A DNA stretch of 64,000 bases. It comes from Aliisedimentitalea scapharcae (GTDB lineage Bacteria > Pseudomonadota > Alphaproteobacteria > Rhodobacterales > Rhodobacteraceae). The notes under the pieces are model-generated. The model was not told the DNA's origin and made no database searches. It was given only the letters and a program-made list of their open reading frames with translations. Numbering within the stretch: the stretch's first letter is position 1; each line of letters opens with the position of its first letter. The stretch is taken from contig NZ_CP123584.1 in the NCBI RefSeq assembly GCF_045277565.1, positions 2,418,001 through 2,482,000 of the forward strand, given 5' to 3'. A program made the translations under genes and the position numbers. Below are positions 1-7,967 of the stretch, one piece after another.

Positions 1-2
1 GC

Positions 3-1109
3 AAACCTGGCAACATGGTCAGCCTGTTCAGCCCGCGATTGCCGGATGTCGGTCAAGTGTCTGCTCTGCGCGAAGCGTTGGTCAAGGTCGCGGAAACAAC
101 AGATCCGCATGATTTTCTGAACTACCCGACACGCAGCGCGTATCGGGCCACCCGTCAGGCAGCCGTGGATTGGCTGTCGGATTTGCCACTGGGGTCGTTG
201 ACCGATCGGGATCTGGTTTTGACCCACGGGGGACAGAATGGGTTGCTGGTTACTTTGCAGACCATTCTGTATGGACCCAATCCGGTCGTTTTGGTCGAAG
301 ACCTGTCTTATGCCGGGTTCCGGCGTGCTGCTGATCTGTTGCGCGCGCAGGTGGTGGGTGTTGAAATGGATGAACAGGGGATCATTCCTGAATCGCTGGA
401 GATGATGGCGCGCCGCACCCGGGCGCAGGTGGTCTGCACATCCCCCGAGGTACATAATCCGACCGGTGCCCACACACCGCTGGCCCGACGCAAGGAAATT
501 GTGGATGTGGCGCGGCGGTTGGACCTGCAGATTGTCGAGGATGATTGTTACCGCGTCGGAGAGGCACGCGCGCCCAGTTATCGGGCGCTGGCCCCGGAAC
601 GTGGATGGCATGTGTCGTCGATTTCCAAGACATTGACACCCGCGTTGCGCGTTGGGTTTGCAATTGCCCCACAGGACAAGGGTCCGGATCTGCGGCGCAC
701 TGCCGAACACGGGTATTTTGGATTGGCGCAGCCGCTCAAGGAGCTGGTTTTTGTCCTGCTGACCGACCCCAGGACCCGCCAGTTGGCCCGGGACGTCCAG
801 GCGGTGATCGAAGAATATGTGCGCGTTGCCGTCAACATGCTGGGGGCCTTTGATCTGGTTTGGGATGCAAAGGTTCCATTTGTCTGGCTGCACCTACCGC
901 CGGGATGGCGTGCAGCAGCGTTCACCCGGGCGGCTGAGGCCGAAGGGGTGCAGATCCGGTCGGCAGATGAATTTGCCCTCCGAGACGGGCGCGCACCCCA
1001 CGCAGTGCGGATCGCGATCAATGGTCAGGTTCCGATTTCCGTGTTCGAAGATGCCATGCAGCGGCTGCGGGCGTTGCTGGACAACCCGCCAGAGCAGATC
1101 AGCGTCTGA
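3..1109 (+). CDS. PLP-dependent aminotransferase-fold protein, probably the C-terminal part of a MocR/PdxR-type regulator (5' end missing)
   Basis: The reading frame is open to the left edge, so the true start lies outside the window; the first ATG inside is at 15. The protein has the fold-type I aminotransferase order: a THGGQNG phosphate-loop region, NPTGA, VEDDCYR with the PLP-ring Asp, and SSISKTLTP, whose Lys should form the Schiff base. About 365 residues with this truncated beginning fit the aminotransferase half of a GntR/MocR regulator, whose DNA-binding winged helix would lie upstream; a stand-alone aminotransferase is the alternative. The gene ends 164 bp before rplM and no partner is visible. 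Confidence 0.75.
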   Translation, partial: KPGNMVSLFSPRLPDVGQVSALREALVKVAETTDPHDFLNYPTRSAYRATRQAAVDWLSDLPLGSLTDRDLVLTHGGQNGLLVTLQTILYGPNPVVLVEDLSYAGFRRAADLLRAQVVGVEMDEQGIIPESLEMMARRTRAQVVCTSPEVHNPTGAHTPLARRKEIVDVARRLDLQIVEDDCYRVGEARAPSYRALAPERGWHVSSISKTLTPALRVGFAIAPQDKGPDLRRTAEHGYFGLAQPLKELVFVLLTDPRTRQLARDVQAVIEEYVRVAVNMLGAFDLVWDAKVPFVWLHLPPGWRAAAFTRAAEAEGVQIRSADEFALRDGRAPHAVRIAINGQVPISVFEDAMQRLRALLDNPPEQISV

Positions 1110-1178
1110 TTTATGGGGTATTATAATACCTAATTTCTAACCTATTGAAAATGTTTGACTAAAATAGATTTACTGGTG

Positions 1179-1247
1179 TTGACTGGACCAAGGGATCCCC
1201 GTAAACCCCGTCCATCGAATTCGGACGGTTCGCCTGGCGGGCCGTCC
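1179..1247 (+). promoter_or_regulatory. Candidate rplM-rpsI promoter and leader hairpin
   Basis: A TTGACT hexamer (1179-1184) is followed after 17 bp by TAAACC (1202-1207), a reasonable sigma-70-type promoter for the ribosomal protein operon. The leader then contains a 6-bp stem, GGACGG (1223-1228) with CCGTCC (1242-1247), before the rplM ribosome-binding region. The hairpin could be a regulatory leader, but no known L13 or S9 autoregulatory motif is recognised here. Confidence 0.35.
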
Positions 1248-1273
1248 TTCACGTCAAACAGGATTTACCTGCC

Positions 1274-1732
1274 ATGAAAACCTTTTCTGCAACACCTGCA
1301 GATATCGACAAGAAATGGATCCTGATCGACGCCGAAGGCGTTGTTCTGGGCCGTCTGGCGTCGATTGTGGCCATGCGTCTGCGTGGCAAGCATAAAGCGT
1401 CGTTCACTCCGCATATGGATATGGGCGACAACGTCATCATCATCAACGCCGAAAAGATCCAGATGACCGGCAAGAAGCGCGAAGAGCACTTCTACTGGCA
1501 CACGGGTCACCCCGGTGGGATCAAGTCGCGCACCAAACAGCAGATCCTGGACGGCGCTCATCCCGAGCGTGTTGTCATGCAGGCTGTCAAGCGCATGCTG
1601 CCCGGCAACCGTCTGGCGCGCCAGCAGATGACCAACCTGCGTATTTATGCCGGTGATCAGCACCCGCATGAAGCCCAGGCCCCCGAAGTTCTGGACGTCA
1701 AGTCCATGAACAAGAAGAACACGCGGAGCTAA
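1274..1732 (+). CDS. rplM: 50S ribosomal protein L13
   Basis: Ribosomal protein L13 of the large subunit, 152 residues, near the family's usual 140-155. The N-terminus MKTFSATPADIDKKW, the segment DAEGVVLGRLAS, and MLPGNRLARQQMTNLRIY near the C-terminus are typical alphaproteobacterial L13. The ATG follows an AGGA-containing ribosome-binding site. It is the first gene of a two-gene operon with rpsI, which starts 6 bp after the stop codon. Confidence 0.97.
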   Translation: MKTFSATPADIDKKWILIDAEGVVLGRLASIVAMRLRGKHKASFTPHMDMGDNVIIINAEKIQMTGKKREEHFYWHTGHPGGIKSRTKQQILDGAHPERVVMQAVKRMLPGNRLARQQMTNLRIYAGDQHPHEAQAPEVLDVKSMNKKNTRS

Positions 1733-1738
1733 TGACCG

Positions 1739-2224
1739 ATGGTTGATCAGATCAATACTCTCGAAGAGCTGAGCGCCGTCGCAGGCGTCGAAGCAGTGGC
1801 CGAAGAAATCGTTTCGCGCGAACCCGTGCGTGACGAGCTGGGCCGTTCCTATGCCACAGGCAAGCGTAAAGACGCTGTTGCACGCGTTTGGATCAAGCCG
1901 GGTTCCGGCAAGGTCATCGTCAACGGCAAGGACCAGGACAAGTATTTTGCCCGTCCGGTTCTGCAGTTGATCCTGCGCCAGCCATTCCAGGTTGCCGGTG
2001 TCGAAGGCGAATTCGACGTCTTTGCAACCGTCAAAGGTGGCGGCCTGACCGGTCAGGCCGGTGCGGTCAAGCACGGCATCTCCAAAGCCCTGCAGCTGTA
2101 CAACCCGTCGCTGCGTGGCGCACTGAAAGCTGCTGGCTTCCTGACCCGTGACTCGCGCGTTGTGGAACGTAAGAAGTTTGGTAAGGCAAAAGCCCGTAAG
2201 AGCTTCCAGTTCTCCAAGCGTTAA
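1739..2224 (+). CDS. rpsI: 30S ribosomal protein S9
   Basis: Ribosomal protein S9, 161 residues. An acidic N-terminal extension of about 35 residues, usual in Rhodobacterales, precedes the core, which begins SYATGKRKDAVARVWIKPG. The C-terminus is a basic tail ending KSFQFSKR, which in known S9 reaches the ribosomal P site. The gene lies 6 bp behind rplM and is followed by a strong intrinsic terminator. Confidence 0.97.
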   Translation: MVDQINTLEELSAVAGVEAVAEEIVSREPVRDELGRSYATGKRKDAVARVWIKPGSGKVIVNGKDQDKYFARPVLQLILRQPFQVAGVEGEFDVFATVKGGGLTGQAGAVKHGISKALQLYNPSLRGALKAAGFLTRDSRVVERKKFGKAKARKSFQFSKR

Positions 2225-2245
2225 TCTTCGAGTTCGAGATTTTGG

Positions 2246-2278
2246 AAAAGGCCGCGCCATTCAGCGCGGCCTTTTTTG
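2246..2278 (+). terminator. Intrinsic terminator of rplM-rpsI
   Basis: A perfect 8-bp GC stem (GGCCGCGC 2250-2257 with GCGCGGCC 2264-2271), a six-base loop and a following T run lie 22 bp after the rpsI stop codon. Confidence 0.9.
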
Positions 2279-2344
2279 TGCGGCGTCCGTTTTCAAAAGG
2301 GGCGCCATGGCGCATACGGTTCATCTGCGTTCTGGCCACGCAGG

Positions 2345-2400
2345 CCCCGGGGGACGCTGTCCCCCAAACCCCCTGAGGTATTTGGAACCAGAAAGAAGCA
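2345..2400. repeat. REP-like intergenic palindrome
   Basis: GGGGGAC (2349-2355) and GTCCCCC (2359-2365) form a perfect 7-bp stem with a three-base loop, followed by a CCCCCTGAGGTATTTGGAACC-like tail. The shape, a GC hairpin then a GTATTTGG...AGAAAGAAG tail in an intergenic space, resembles a repeated extragenic element that I recall from roseobacter genomes. No second intergenic copy is seen in this window, so its repeat status is inference. Confidence 0.4.
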
Positions 2401-2530
2401 GGTTCCACCCGGGAAAGAGCGGTGCGCGATGCATGGCTTGCGCGGCTGTCCGGGGTGGCAAATGGTTGTGACGCCTGAACAATCGGTGTAACCCAGAGAA
2501 CAAGATATATCAGACCGATTGGATGGGCCT

Positions 2531-3310
2531 TTGAAGACTGTCATTCTTGCCGGAGGATTGGGGACGCGGATCAGCGAAGAATCCCATTTGCGTCCCAAAC
2601 CCATGATCGAAATCGGCGGGCGACCCATTCTGTGGCACATCATGAAGCTGTATGGCCACCACGGGATCAATGAGTTCGTGATTTGTTGCGGATACAAGGG
2701 GTATATGATCAAGGAGTATTTCGCGAATTACTTTTTGCATATGTCCGATGTGACCATTGATCTGAGCGACAATTCAATGGAAGTGCACAATCAGGCCGCG
2801 GAACCGTGGAAAATCACATTGATTGATACCGGCGAACTGACCCAGACCGGGGGACGTATTGCCCGCGTTGCCCCCTATTTGGATGACACGTTTTGCCTGA
2901 CATATGGCGATGGGGTTTCCAATGTCGATATCGAAGGTCTGGTGGCGTTTCACAGGGCACAGCGCACCGAGGCGACCGTGACTGCTATTCAGCCAGCGGG
3001 ACGGTTCGGCGCCTTGGGGATCGAAGGTGATCGGGTGACGTCTTTTCAGGAGAAACCGCAGGGTGACAATCGGTGGATCAACGGTGGGTTCATGGTGTGT
3101 GAACCGTCGATCTTTGACCGGTTGGATGGGGACTCCTGTATCTTTGAGAAGGCACCGTTGGAGAGTTTGGCGCGGGATCGTCAGTTGAGCCTGTGGAAAC
3201 ACACGGGATTCTGGATGGCGATGGACACGTTGCGCGACAAGACCCAGTTGGAAGAGATGTGGGCCACGGACAAAGCCCCCTGGAAGGTCTGGGAGCCGCT
3301 GCGCGGATGA
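2531..3310 (+). CDS. rfbF: Glucose-1-phosphate cytidylyltransferase
   Basis: Makes CDP-glucose from CTP and glucose-1-phosphate, the entry step to CDP-linked deoxysugars. The start MKTVILAGGLGTRISEES is the nucleotidyltransferase signature (GGxGTR with a downstream RPKPMIEIGG Lys segment), and VICCGYKGYMIKEYF, TYGDGVSNVD and FQEKPQGDNRWINGG match RfbF closely. Length is 259 residues (family about 257). Both candidate starts are TTG codons. The one at 2531 gives the family N-terminus and sits 8 bp after GGATGG; the one at 2519 adds four residues. It is the first gene of the sugar operon, and its stop overlaps the next ATG. Confidence 0.93.
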   Translation: MKTVILAGGLGTRISEESHLRPKPMIEIGGRPILWHIMKLYGHHGINEFVICCGYKGYMIKEYFANYFLHMSDVTIDLSDNSMEVHNQAAEPWKITLIDTGELTQTGGRIARVAPYLDDTFCLTYGDGVSNVDIEGLVAFHRAQRTEATVTAIQPAGRFGALGIEGDRVTSFQEKPQGDNRWINGGFMVCEPSIFDRLDGDSCIFEKAPLESLARDRQLSLWKHTGFWMAMDTLRDKTQLEEMWATDKAPWKVWEPLRG

Positions 3311-4347
3311 GTTTCTGGTCGGGAAAACGGGTTCTGGTCACGGGGCACACAGGATTCAAGGGGAGCTGGCTGTCACTTTGGTTGTGCGAGCTGGGGGCAG
3401 AGGTCTTTGGTCTGGCGTTGGAGCCGGACACAGAGCCGAGCCTATTTGAACAGTTGCAACTGGCCGAGCGGATGGATCACCGGATTGGCGATATCCGCGA
3501 TGCCGTCGTGCTGAGCGAGCGGGTGAAAGAGGTGCAGCCGGATGTCGTGTTCCATCTGGCGGCGCAGCCGTTGGTATTGGCGTCCTATGATGATCCGCTT
3601 GAGACCTGGGACACCAATGTCATGGGCACGGCCCATATGCTGGACGCCTTGCGTCAGCTGGACAAATTATGCGCCGCGGTGATGATCACAACTGACAAGG
3701 TTTATGAGAACCGCGAATGGATGCATCCCTATCGTGAGGACGACCGGCTGGGGGGGCATGATCCTTATTCCGCATCCAAGGCCGCCTGTGAGCTGGTGAT
3801 TTCGAGTTATCGCAAGTCATTCTTCAAGGACCGTCCGGTTCAATTGGCATCCGCCCGAGCCGGCAATGTCATCGGTGGTGGCGATTGGGCCGAAAACAGG
3901 CTCCTGCCAGATATCATCCGGGCCTTGTCCGTCGGAAAACCGGTCGCGGTGCGGAACCCGCACGCGCGCCGTCCGTGGCAACATGTATTGGAGCCATTGT
4001 CGGGGTATCTGCGGTTGGCCGAACATATGGTCAAGCGACAACATTATGTAAACGCGTATAATTTTGGCCCTGAGGCCGCGGATGTGAAATCGGTTGGCGA
4101 TCTGGTTCTGGGTGCGTTGGCACATTGGCCGGGGCAATGGTTGGACAAATCCGACCCCGACGCGCGCCACGAAGCCGGGTTGCTGAGCCTGGGCATTGAA
4201 CAGGCGCGATCGGATCTGCGATATTCACCGCGCTGGGATTTCGCGCAGGGGTTGCACAAGACCGTCGATTGGTACCGCGCCGTGCATGAAGGCGAGGATC
4301 CGCTGGTCATCACACGACGCCAGATTGCAGAGTTTGGTGCGCCATGA
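3307..4347 (+). CDS. rfbG: CDP-glucose 4,6-dehydratase
   Basis: NAD-dependent SDR enzyme that converts CDP-glucose to CDP-4-keto-6-deoxyglucose. The glycine-rich motif TGHTGFKGSWLS is at the N-terminus, a TTDKVYEN segment carries the catalytic Thr, DPYSASKAACE supplies the Tyr/Lys pair, and ARAGNVIGGGDWAENRLLPD is characteristic of RfbG. The start ATG at 3307 overlaps the rfbF stop (ATGA) and gives 346 residues (family about 357). An upstream in-frame extension inside rfbF is rejected because the Rossmann strand begins right after 3307. Confidence 0.93.
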   Translation: MSFWSGKRVLVTGHTGFKGSWLSLWLCELGAEVFGLALEPDTEPSLFEQLQLAERMDHRIGDIRDAVVLSERVKEVQPDVVFHLAAQPLVLASYDDPLETWDTNVMGTAHMLDALRQLDKLCAAVMITTDKVYENREWMHPYREDDRLGGHDPYSASKAACELVISSYRKSFFKDRPVQLASARAGNVIGGGDWAENRLLPDIIRALSVGKPVAVRNPHARRPWQHVLEPLSGYLRLAEHMVKRQHYVNAYNFGPEAADVKSVGDLVLGALAHWPGQWLDKSDPDARHEAGLLSLGIEQARSDLRYSPRWDFAQGLHKTVDWYRAVHEGEDPLVITRRQIAEFGAP

Positions 4348-4886
4348 TCTTTGACCCGCTTGCTCTGTCCGGGGCCTGGGAAATCAAACTGCAGCGGCGC
4401 GAGGATGATCGCGGTTTTTTTGCCCGGATGTATTGCGACACTGAATTTGATGCCCATGGGTTGAATACCACATGGGTGCAAATGAACGTGTCGATGAGCC
4501 GGGAGTGCGGCACATTGCGCGGCCTGCATTTTCAACGCGAACCGGCGGCCGAAGTCAAAGTGGTGCGGGCGCTGCGTGGGCGGGCCTGTGATGTGATCGT
4601 GGACCTGCGTGCTGGCTCGGCGACGTTCGGACAAAGCTGTAGCGTCATTCTGGACCAGGATGCGTTGAACGCCATCTATGTACCCAAAGGGTTCGCCCAT
4701 GGATTCCAGACCTTGGAACCTGACACCGAATTGCAATATCTTCATTCCACCGCCTATGCCCCTGGGCACGAAGGCGGCATCAATCCGCTGGATCCTGCCC
4801 TGAACATCAATTGGCCGCTAGCGGTCAGCAACATGTCGGACCGGGATCGCAATTTGCCTGCGCTACAGGAGTGCGCGCCGTTATGA
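4344..4886 (+). CDS. dTDP-4-dehydrorhamnose 3,5-epimerase-family protein
   Basis: A cupin-fold NDP-4-keto-6-deoxysugar epimerase of 180 residues. RmlC motifs are visible: DDRGFFARMY, a GTLRGLHFQ segment carrying the catalytic-base His region, DVIVDLRAGSATFGQ, and IYVPKGFAHGFQTL. It overlaps rfbG by ATGA. In this context the substrate is probably CDP-4-keto-6-deoxyglucose rather than the dTDP sugar, with epimerisation at C3 and/or C5; that is inferred from the neighbours. Confidence 0.88.
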   Translation: MIFDPLALSGAWEIKLQRREDDRGFFARMYCDTEFDAHGLNTTWVQMNVSMSRECGTLRGLHFQREPAAEVKVVRALRGRACDVIVDLRAGSATFGQSCSVILDQDALNAIYVPKGFAHGFQTLEPDTELQYLHSTAYAPGHEGGINPLDPALNINWPLAVSNMSDRDRNLPALQECAPL

Positions 4887-6100
4887 CTCAGACTTGCCGC
4901 CATTGTGACACGCCGTTGACGCTGGATTTTCTGGATCTGGGGTTTGCGCCCCCGTCGAACGCCTATGTCGCGCCTCAGGGTCTGTCGCAACCTGAAATGA
5001 CCTTTCCTTTGCGGATCAAGGCCTGTCCAAACTGTCGTCTGGTGCAGACCGAAGATTTTGCGGCCGCTGATCAGTTGTTTACTGACGAGTATGCCTATTT
5101 TTCGTCGATGTCGCGCAGTTGGCTGGATCATGCCTCGCGCTATGTGGCGATGATCACCGAACGGCTTGGGCTGGACGCGACCAGCCATGTGATCGAAGTC
5201 GCGTCCAACGATGGCTATCTGCTCAGGAATTTTGTTGCCTCGGGTATTCCCTGTTTGGGAGTCGAACCGACTGAAAGCACTGCCAAAGCCGCCGAAGCAT
5301 TGGGGGTTCCGGTGCTTCAGACGTTTTTTGGCGAGAAGATGGCCCCGGATCTGCCAAGGTCCGATTTGGTTCTGGGCAATAACGTCTATGCGCATGTCCC
5401 TGATATCAATGATTTTACCCGCGGATTATGCGCTGTCTTGAAACCTCAGGGTGTGGTGACATTGGAGTTCCCGCATCTGATGCGGTTGGTCGAATTCAAC
5501 CAGTTCGACACGGTGTATCATGAACATTTTTCGTATCTGTCGCTGATGGCAGTCGAACATGTCATGCAGGCTGCGGGATTGCGTGTGTTCGACGTCGAAG
5601 AGCTGGCGACACATGGGGGCAGTCTGCGGATCTATGCCTGCCGAACGGACGCCGACTACGTCGAAACCCAGACTGTGGCGGCTGTCCGGGCCGAAGAGGC
5701 CGCGCGGGGTATGGATACGGATGCCTATTACACCGCGTTTCAGGCCAAGGCAGAACGGGTCAAGGATGATTTCCTGCGCTTTCTGTTGCAGGCCAAGGCA
5801 GAGGGAAAATCTGTTGCGGCCTATGGTGCTGCGGCCAAGGGCAATACGTTGATGAATTTTGCAGGTGTCAAACCTGACCTGGTGCCTTTTGTATGTGATG
5901 CTGCGCCGTCCAAACAGGGAATGCTGATGCCGGGAAGTCATGTGCCGATCCTGGCACCAGGGGCGCTGTCCGATGCACGCCCCGACTATCTGGTGATTTT
6001 TCCTTGGAACATAGGTGCCGAAATCATGGAGCAGAACCGGGCTCTTGCGGATCAGGGGACACAGTTCGTCACCGCAGTTCCTGAGCTGAAAGTGCTGTAG
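4883..6100 (+). CDS. NDP-sugar C-methyltransferase, TylCIII/NovU/TcaB9 type
   Basis: SAM-dependent C-methyltransferase acting on keto-deoxysugars. Three parts can be seen: an N-terminal zinc site (CxxC at residues 5/8 and 48/51), a class I SAM domain with EVASNDGY at about 105-112, and a C-terminal half with AYGAAAKGNT and a second Rossmann-like region. The VYHEHFSYLSL segment holds the catalytic His residues described for TcaB9. The ATG at 4883 overlaps the preceding stop (ATGA) and gives 405 residues, the usual size. It implies a sugar bearing a branched methyl, probably at C3. Confidence 0.88.
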   Translation: MTQTCRHCDTPLTLDFLDLGFAPPSNAYVAPQGLSQPEMTFPLRIKACPNCRLVQTEDFAAADQLFTDEYAYFSSMSRSWLDHASRYVAMITERLGLDATSHVIEVASNDGYLLRNFVASGIPCLGVEPTESTAKAAEALGVPVLQTFFGEKMAPDLPRSDLVLGNNVYAHVPDINDFTRGLCAVLKPQGVVTLEFPHLMRLVEFNQFDTVYHEHFSYLSLMAVEHVMQAAGLRVFDVEELATHGGSLRIYACRTDADYVETQTVAAVRAEEAARGMDTDAYYTAFQAKAERVKDDFLRFLLQAKAEGKSVAAYGAAAKGNTLMNFAGVKPDLVPFVCDAAPSKQGMLMPGSHVPILAPGALSDARPDYLVIFPWNIGAEIMEQNRALADQGTQFVTAVPELKVL

Positions 6101-6927
6101 TGGGACGGGTTCTGGTCACAGGAGCTACCGGGTTTGTCGGGCAGGCCGTGATGCGGGGGCTGGCGGCGCAAGGTGCCGATGTTGTCTGTGTCAATCGCAC
6201 TGGCCATAACATTAAAAATTGCGCGCAAATTATTGAAACAAATGATGTTTTTTCTCGAGAAGTTGAGTGGTGGACTGAATCCTGTCAAGATGTCGATATG
6301 GTGATCCATGTGGCGTGGTATGCGGAGCCGGGCAAATATCTGACCTCGGACAAGAACCTCGATTGTTTGTCAGGTACGCTCAATCTGGCACGTGGCGCGG
6401 CGCTGGCGGGGGTGCGAAAATTTGTAGGGGTCGGCACCTGCTTTGAATATGATCTGGCACCGGGAGAGTTGAGCGTCTCGACCCAGTTGAACCCGGTCAC
6501 ACCCTATGCAGCAGCCAAGGCGTCAACCTATGTGACACTGAATCAATACCTGCCGTTGCAGGGGGTCGAATTCCTGTGGGCGCGGCTGTTCTATCTTTAT
6601 GGTCAGGGCGAAGATCCCCGTCGCCTGGTGCCTTATCTGCATCAACAGATGCAGGCCGGGGAACGGGCGGATCTGACCAGCGGCACTCAGGTGCGTGACT
6701 TCATGGATGTGGATGATGCGGCGGCGCTGTTGCTGGAGGATGCGTTCAGCAACCGGACAGGTGCCACCAATATCGCCAGCGGGCAGGGGATCACGGTACG
6801 CGCTCTGGCAGAACAGATTGCGGATCACTATGGTCGCCGTGACCTGTTGAATTTTGGCGCGCGCCCCGACAATCTGACCGATCCGCCCTGTGTGATCGGT
6901 CTGCGCGATACGGAGACCAGGATATGA
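6100..6927 (+). CDS. NAD-dependent epimerase/dehydratase (probable NDP-sugar 4-ketoreductase)
   Basis: Extended SDR of 275 residues. The nucleotide motif VTGATGFVGQA begins at about residue 5, VIHVAWYAEPGKY follows, TPYAAAKAS provides the Tyr/Lys pair, and RLFYLYGQGEDPRRLVPYL is a substrate-loop segment as in CDP-abequose/paratose-type reductases. It begins with GTG sharing one base with the preceding stop. As the last redox enzyme of the pathway it most likely reduces the C4 keto group after methylation. A stretch at about 6205-6275 is notably AT-rich compared with the rest of the operon. Confidence 0.82.
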   Translation: MGRVLVTGATGFVGQAVMRGLAAQGADVVCVNRTGHNIKNCAQIIETNDVFSREVEWWTESCQDVDMVIHVAWYAEPGKYLTSDKNLDCLSGTLNLARGAALAGVRKFVGVGTCFEYDLAPGELSVSTQLNPVTPYAAAKASTYVTLNQYLPLQGVEFLWARLFYLYGQGEDPRRLVPYLHQQMQAGERADLTSGTQVRDFMDVDDAAALLLEDAFSNRTGATNIASGQGITVRALAEQIADHYGRRDLLNFGARPDNLTDPPCVIGLRDTETRI

Positions 6928-7967
6928 CCCAACGCGTGCTGTATGAAGCAGTGGACTTTCCGATCTTTCAAAACCGCATGTATGACACTGTGGAGGCAGC
7001 CCACGCCTGTCCCCGTGGTCAAATCCGGATTGTCGAGGATCAGAAGACCGGGCTGGTCTATAACGCGGCCTTTGATCCCGACCTGATGGTCTATGATGCG
7101 GCCTATCAGAATGAACAGGGCAATTCGGTTCCGTTCAGGGCGCATCTGAATTGGGCTGCTGATCTGGTTCGGGCCACAATGGGCGACCGATTGATCGAAG
7201 TGGGTTGTGGCAAGGGTACGTTTCTGGAAATGCTGGCCGAGCGCGGTGCCGACATCACAGGGTTTGACCCGACATATGAAGGGGACGACCCGCGGATCGA
7301 AAAACTCTACTTTGGGCCCGACGTTGGCATGAACGGCGATGGGTTGGTGTTGCGCCATGTTTTGGAGCACATCCAGAATCCGGTCGACTTTCTGATGCAG
7401 CTCGCCGAGGCGAACGGCGGGCAGGGGCTGATTTACATCGAGGTCCCCTGTCTGGATTGGATCTGTGACAATCGGGCGTGGTTCGATCTGTTTTACGAGC
7501 ACGTGAATTATTTCCGGCTCGACGATTTTTACAAGATCTTTAGCCGTGTGGTTGAGGCTGGAAATTGTTTTGGCGGTCAGTATCTGTATGTCGTTGCTGA
7601 TTTGGCAACATTAAAGAAGCCGGTTTATGACGATGAAAACACAGTAAGTTTTCCAGATGACTTCACCGATAGCCTGACGGCCGCCAACAGCAGTGATCAG
7701 GATGTGGTCTGGGGGGGCGCGTCCAAGGGGCTGATCTTTTCCATGTTGCGCGCGCGGGCCGGCCGTCCGGTTGCGGGTGTCATCGACATCAACCCCGCCA
7801 AACAGGGCAAGTTTCTGGCCGGAACCGGGTTGCGCGTCAGTGCCCCAAACGAGCTGCTTCCAAATCTGTCACCAGAGGCACGAATACTGGTGATGAACCC
7901 GAACTATACCAAGGAAATCAAAGAGATGTCCGGTAATGCTTTTACATATGTCGAGGTGGGCAAATGA
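6924..7967 (+). CDS. Class I SAM-dependent methyltransferase of the sugar locus
   Basis: 347 residues. The SAM motif RLIEVGCGKGTFLEML is near residue 90, followed by LRHVLEHIQNP and a FYEHVNYF segment that recalls the EH active-site region of the TylCIII group. The C-terminal 110 residues (VWGGASKGLIF, then a Rossmann-like VAGVIDINPAKQGK) match the second domain of the preceding C-methyltransferase, but the N-terminal zinc motif is absent. It overlaps the preceding gene by ATGA. It may methylate the same sugar at another carbon or an oxygen; the target cannot be read from sequence. Confidence 0.75.
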   Translation: MTQRVLYEAVDFPIFQNRMYDTVEAAHACPRGQIRIVEDQKTGLVYNAAFDPDLMVYDAAYQNEQGNSVPFRAHLNWAADLVRATMGDRLIEVGCGKGTFLEMLAERGADITGFDPTYEGDDPRIEKLYFGPDVGMNGDGLVLRHVLEHIQNPVDFLMQLAEANGGQGLIYIEVPCLDWICDNRAWFDLFYEHVNYFRLDDFYKIFSRVVEAGNCFGGQYLYVVADLATLKKPVYDDENTVSFPDDFTDSLTAANSSDQDVVWGGASKGLIFSMLRARAGRPVAGVIDINPAKQGKFLAGTGLRVSAPNELLPNLSPEARILVMNPNYTKEIKEMSGNAFTYVEVGK

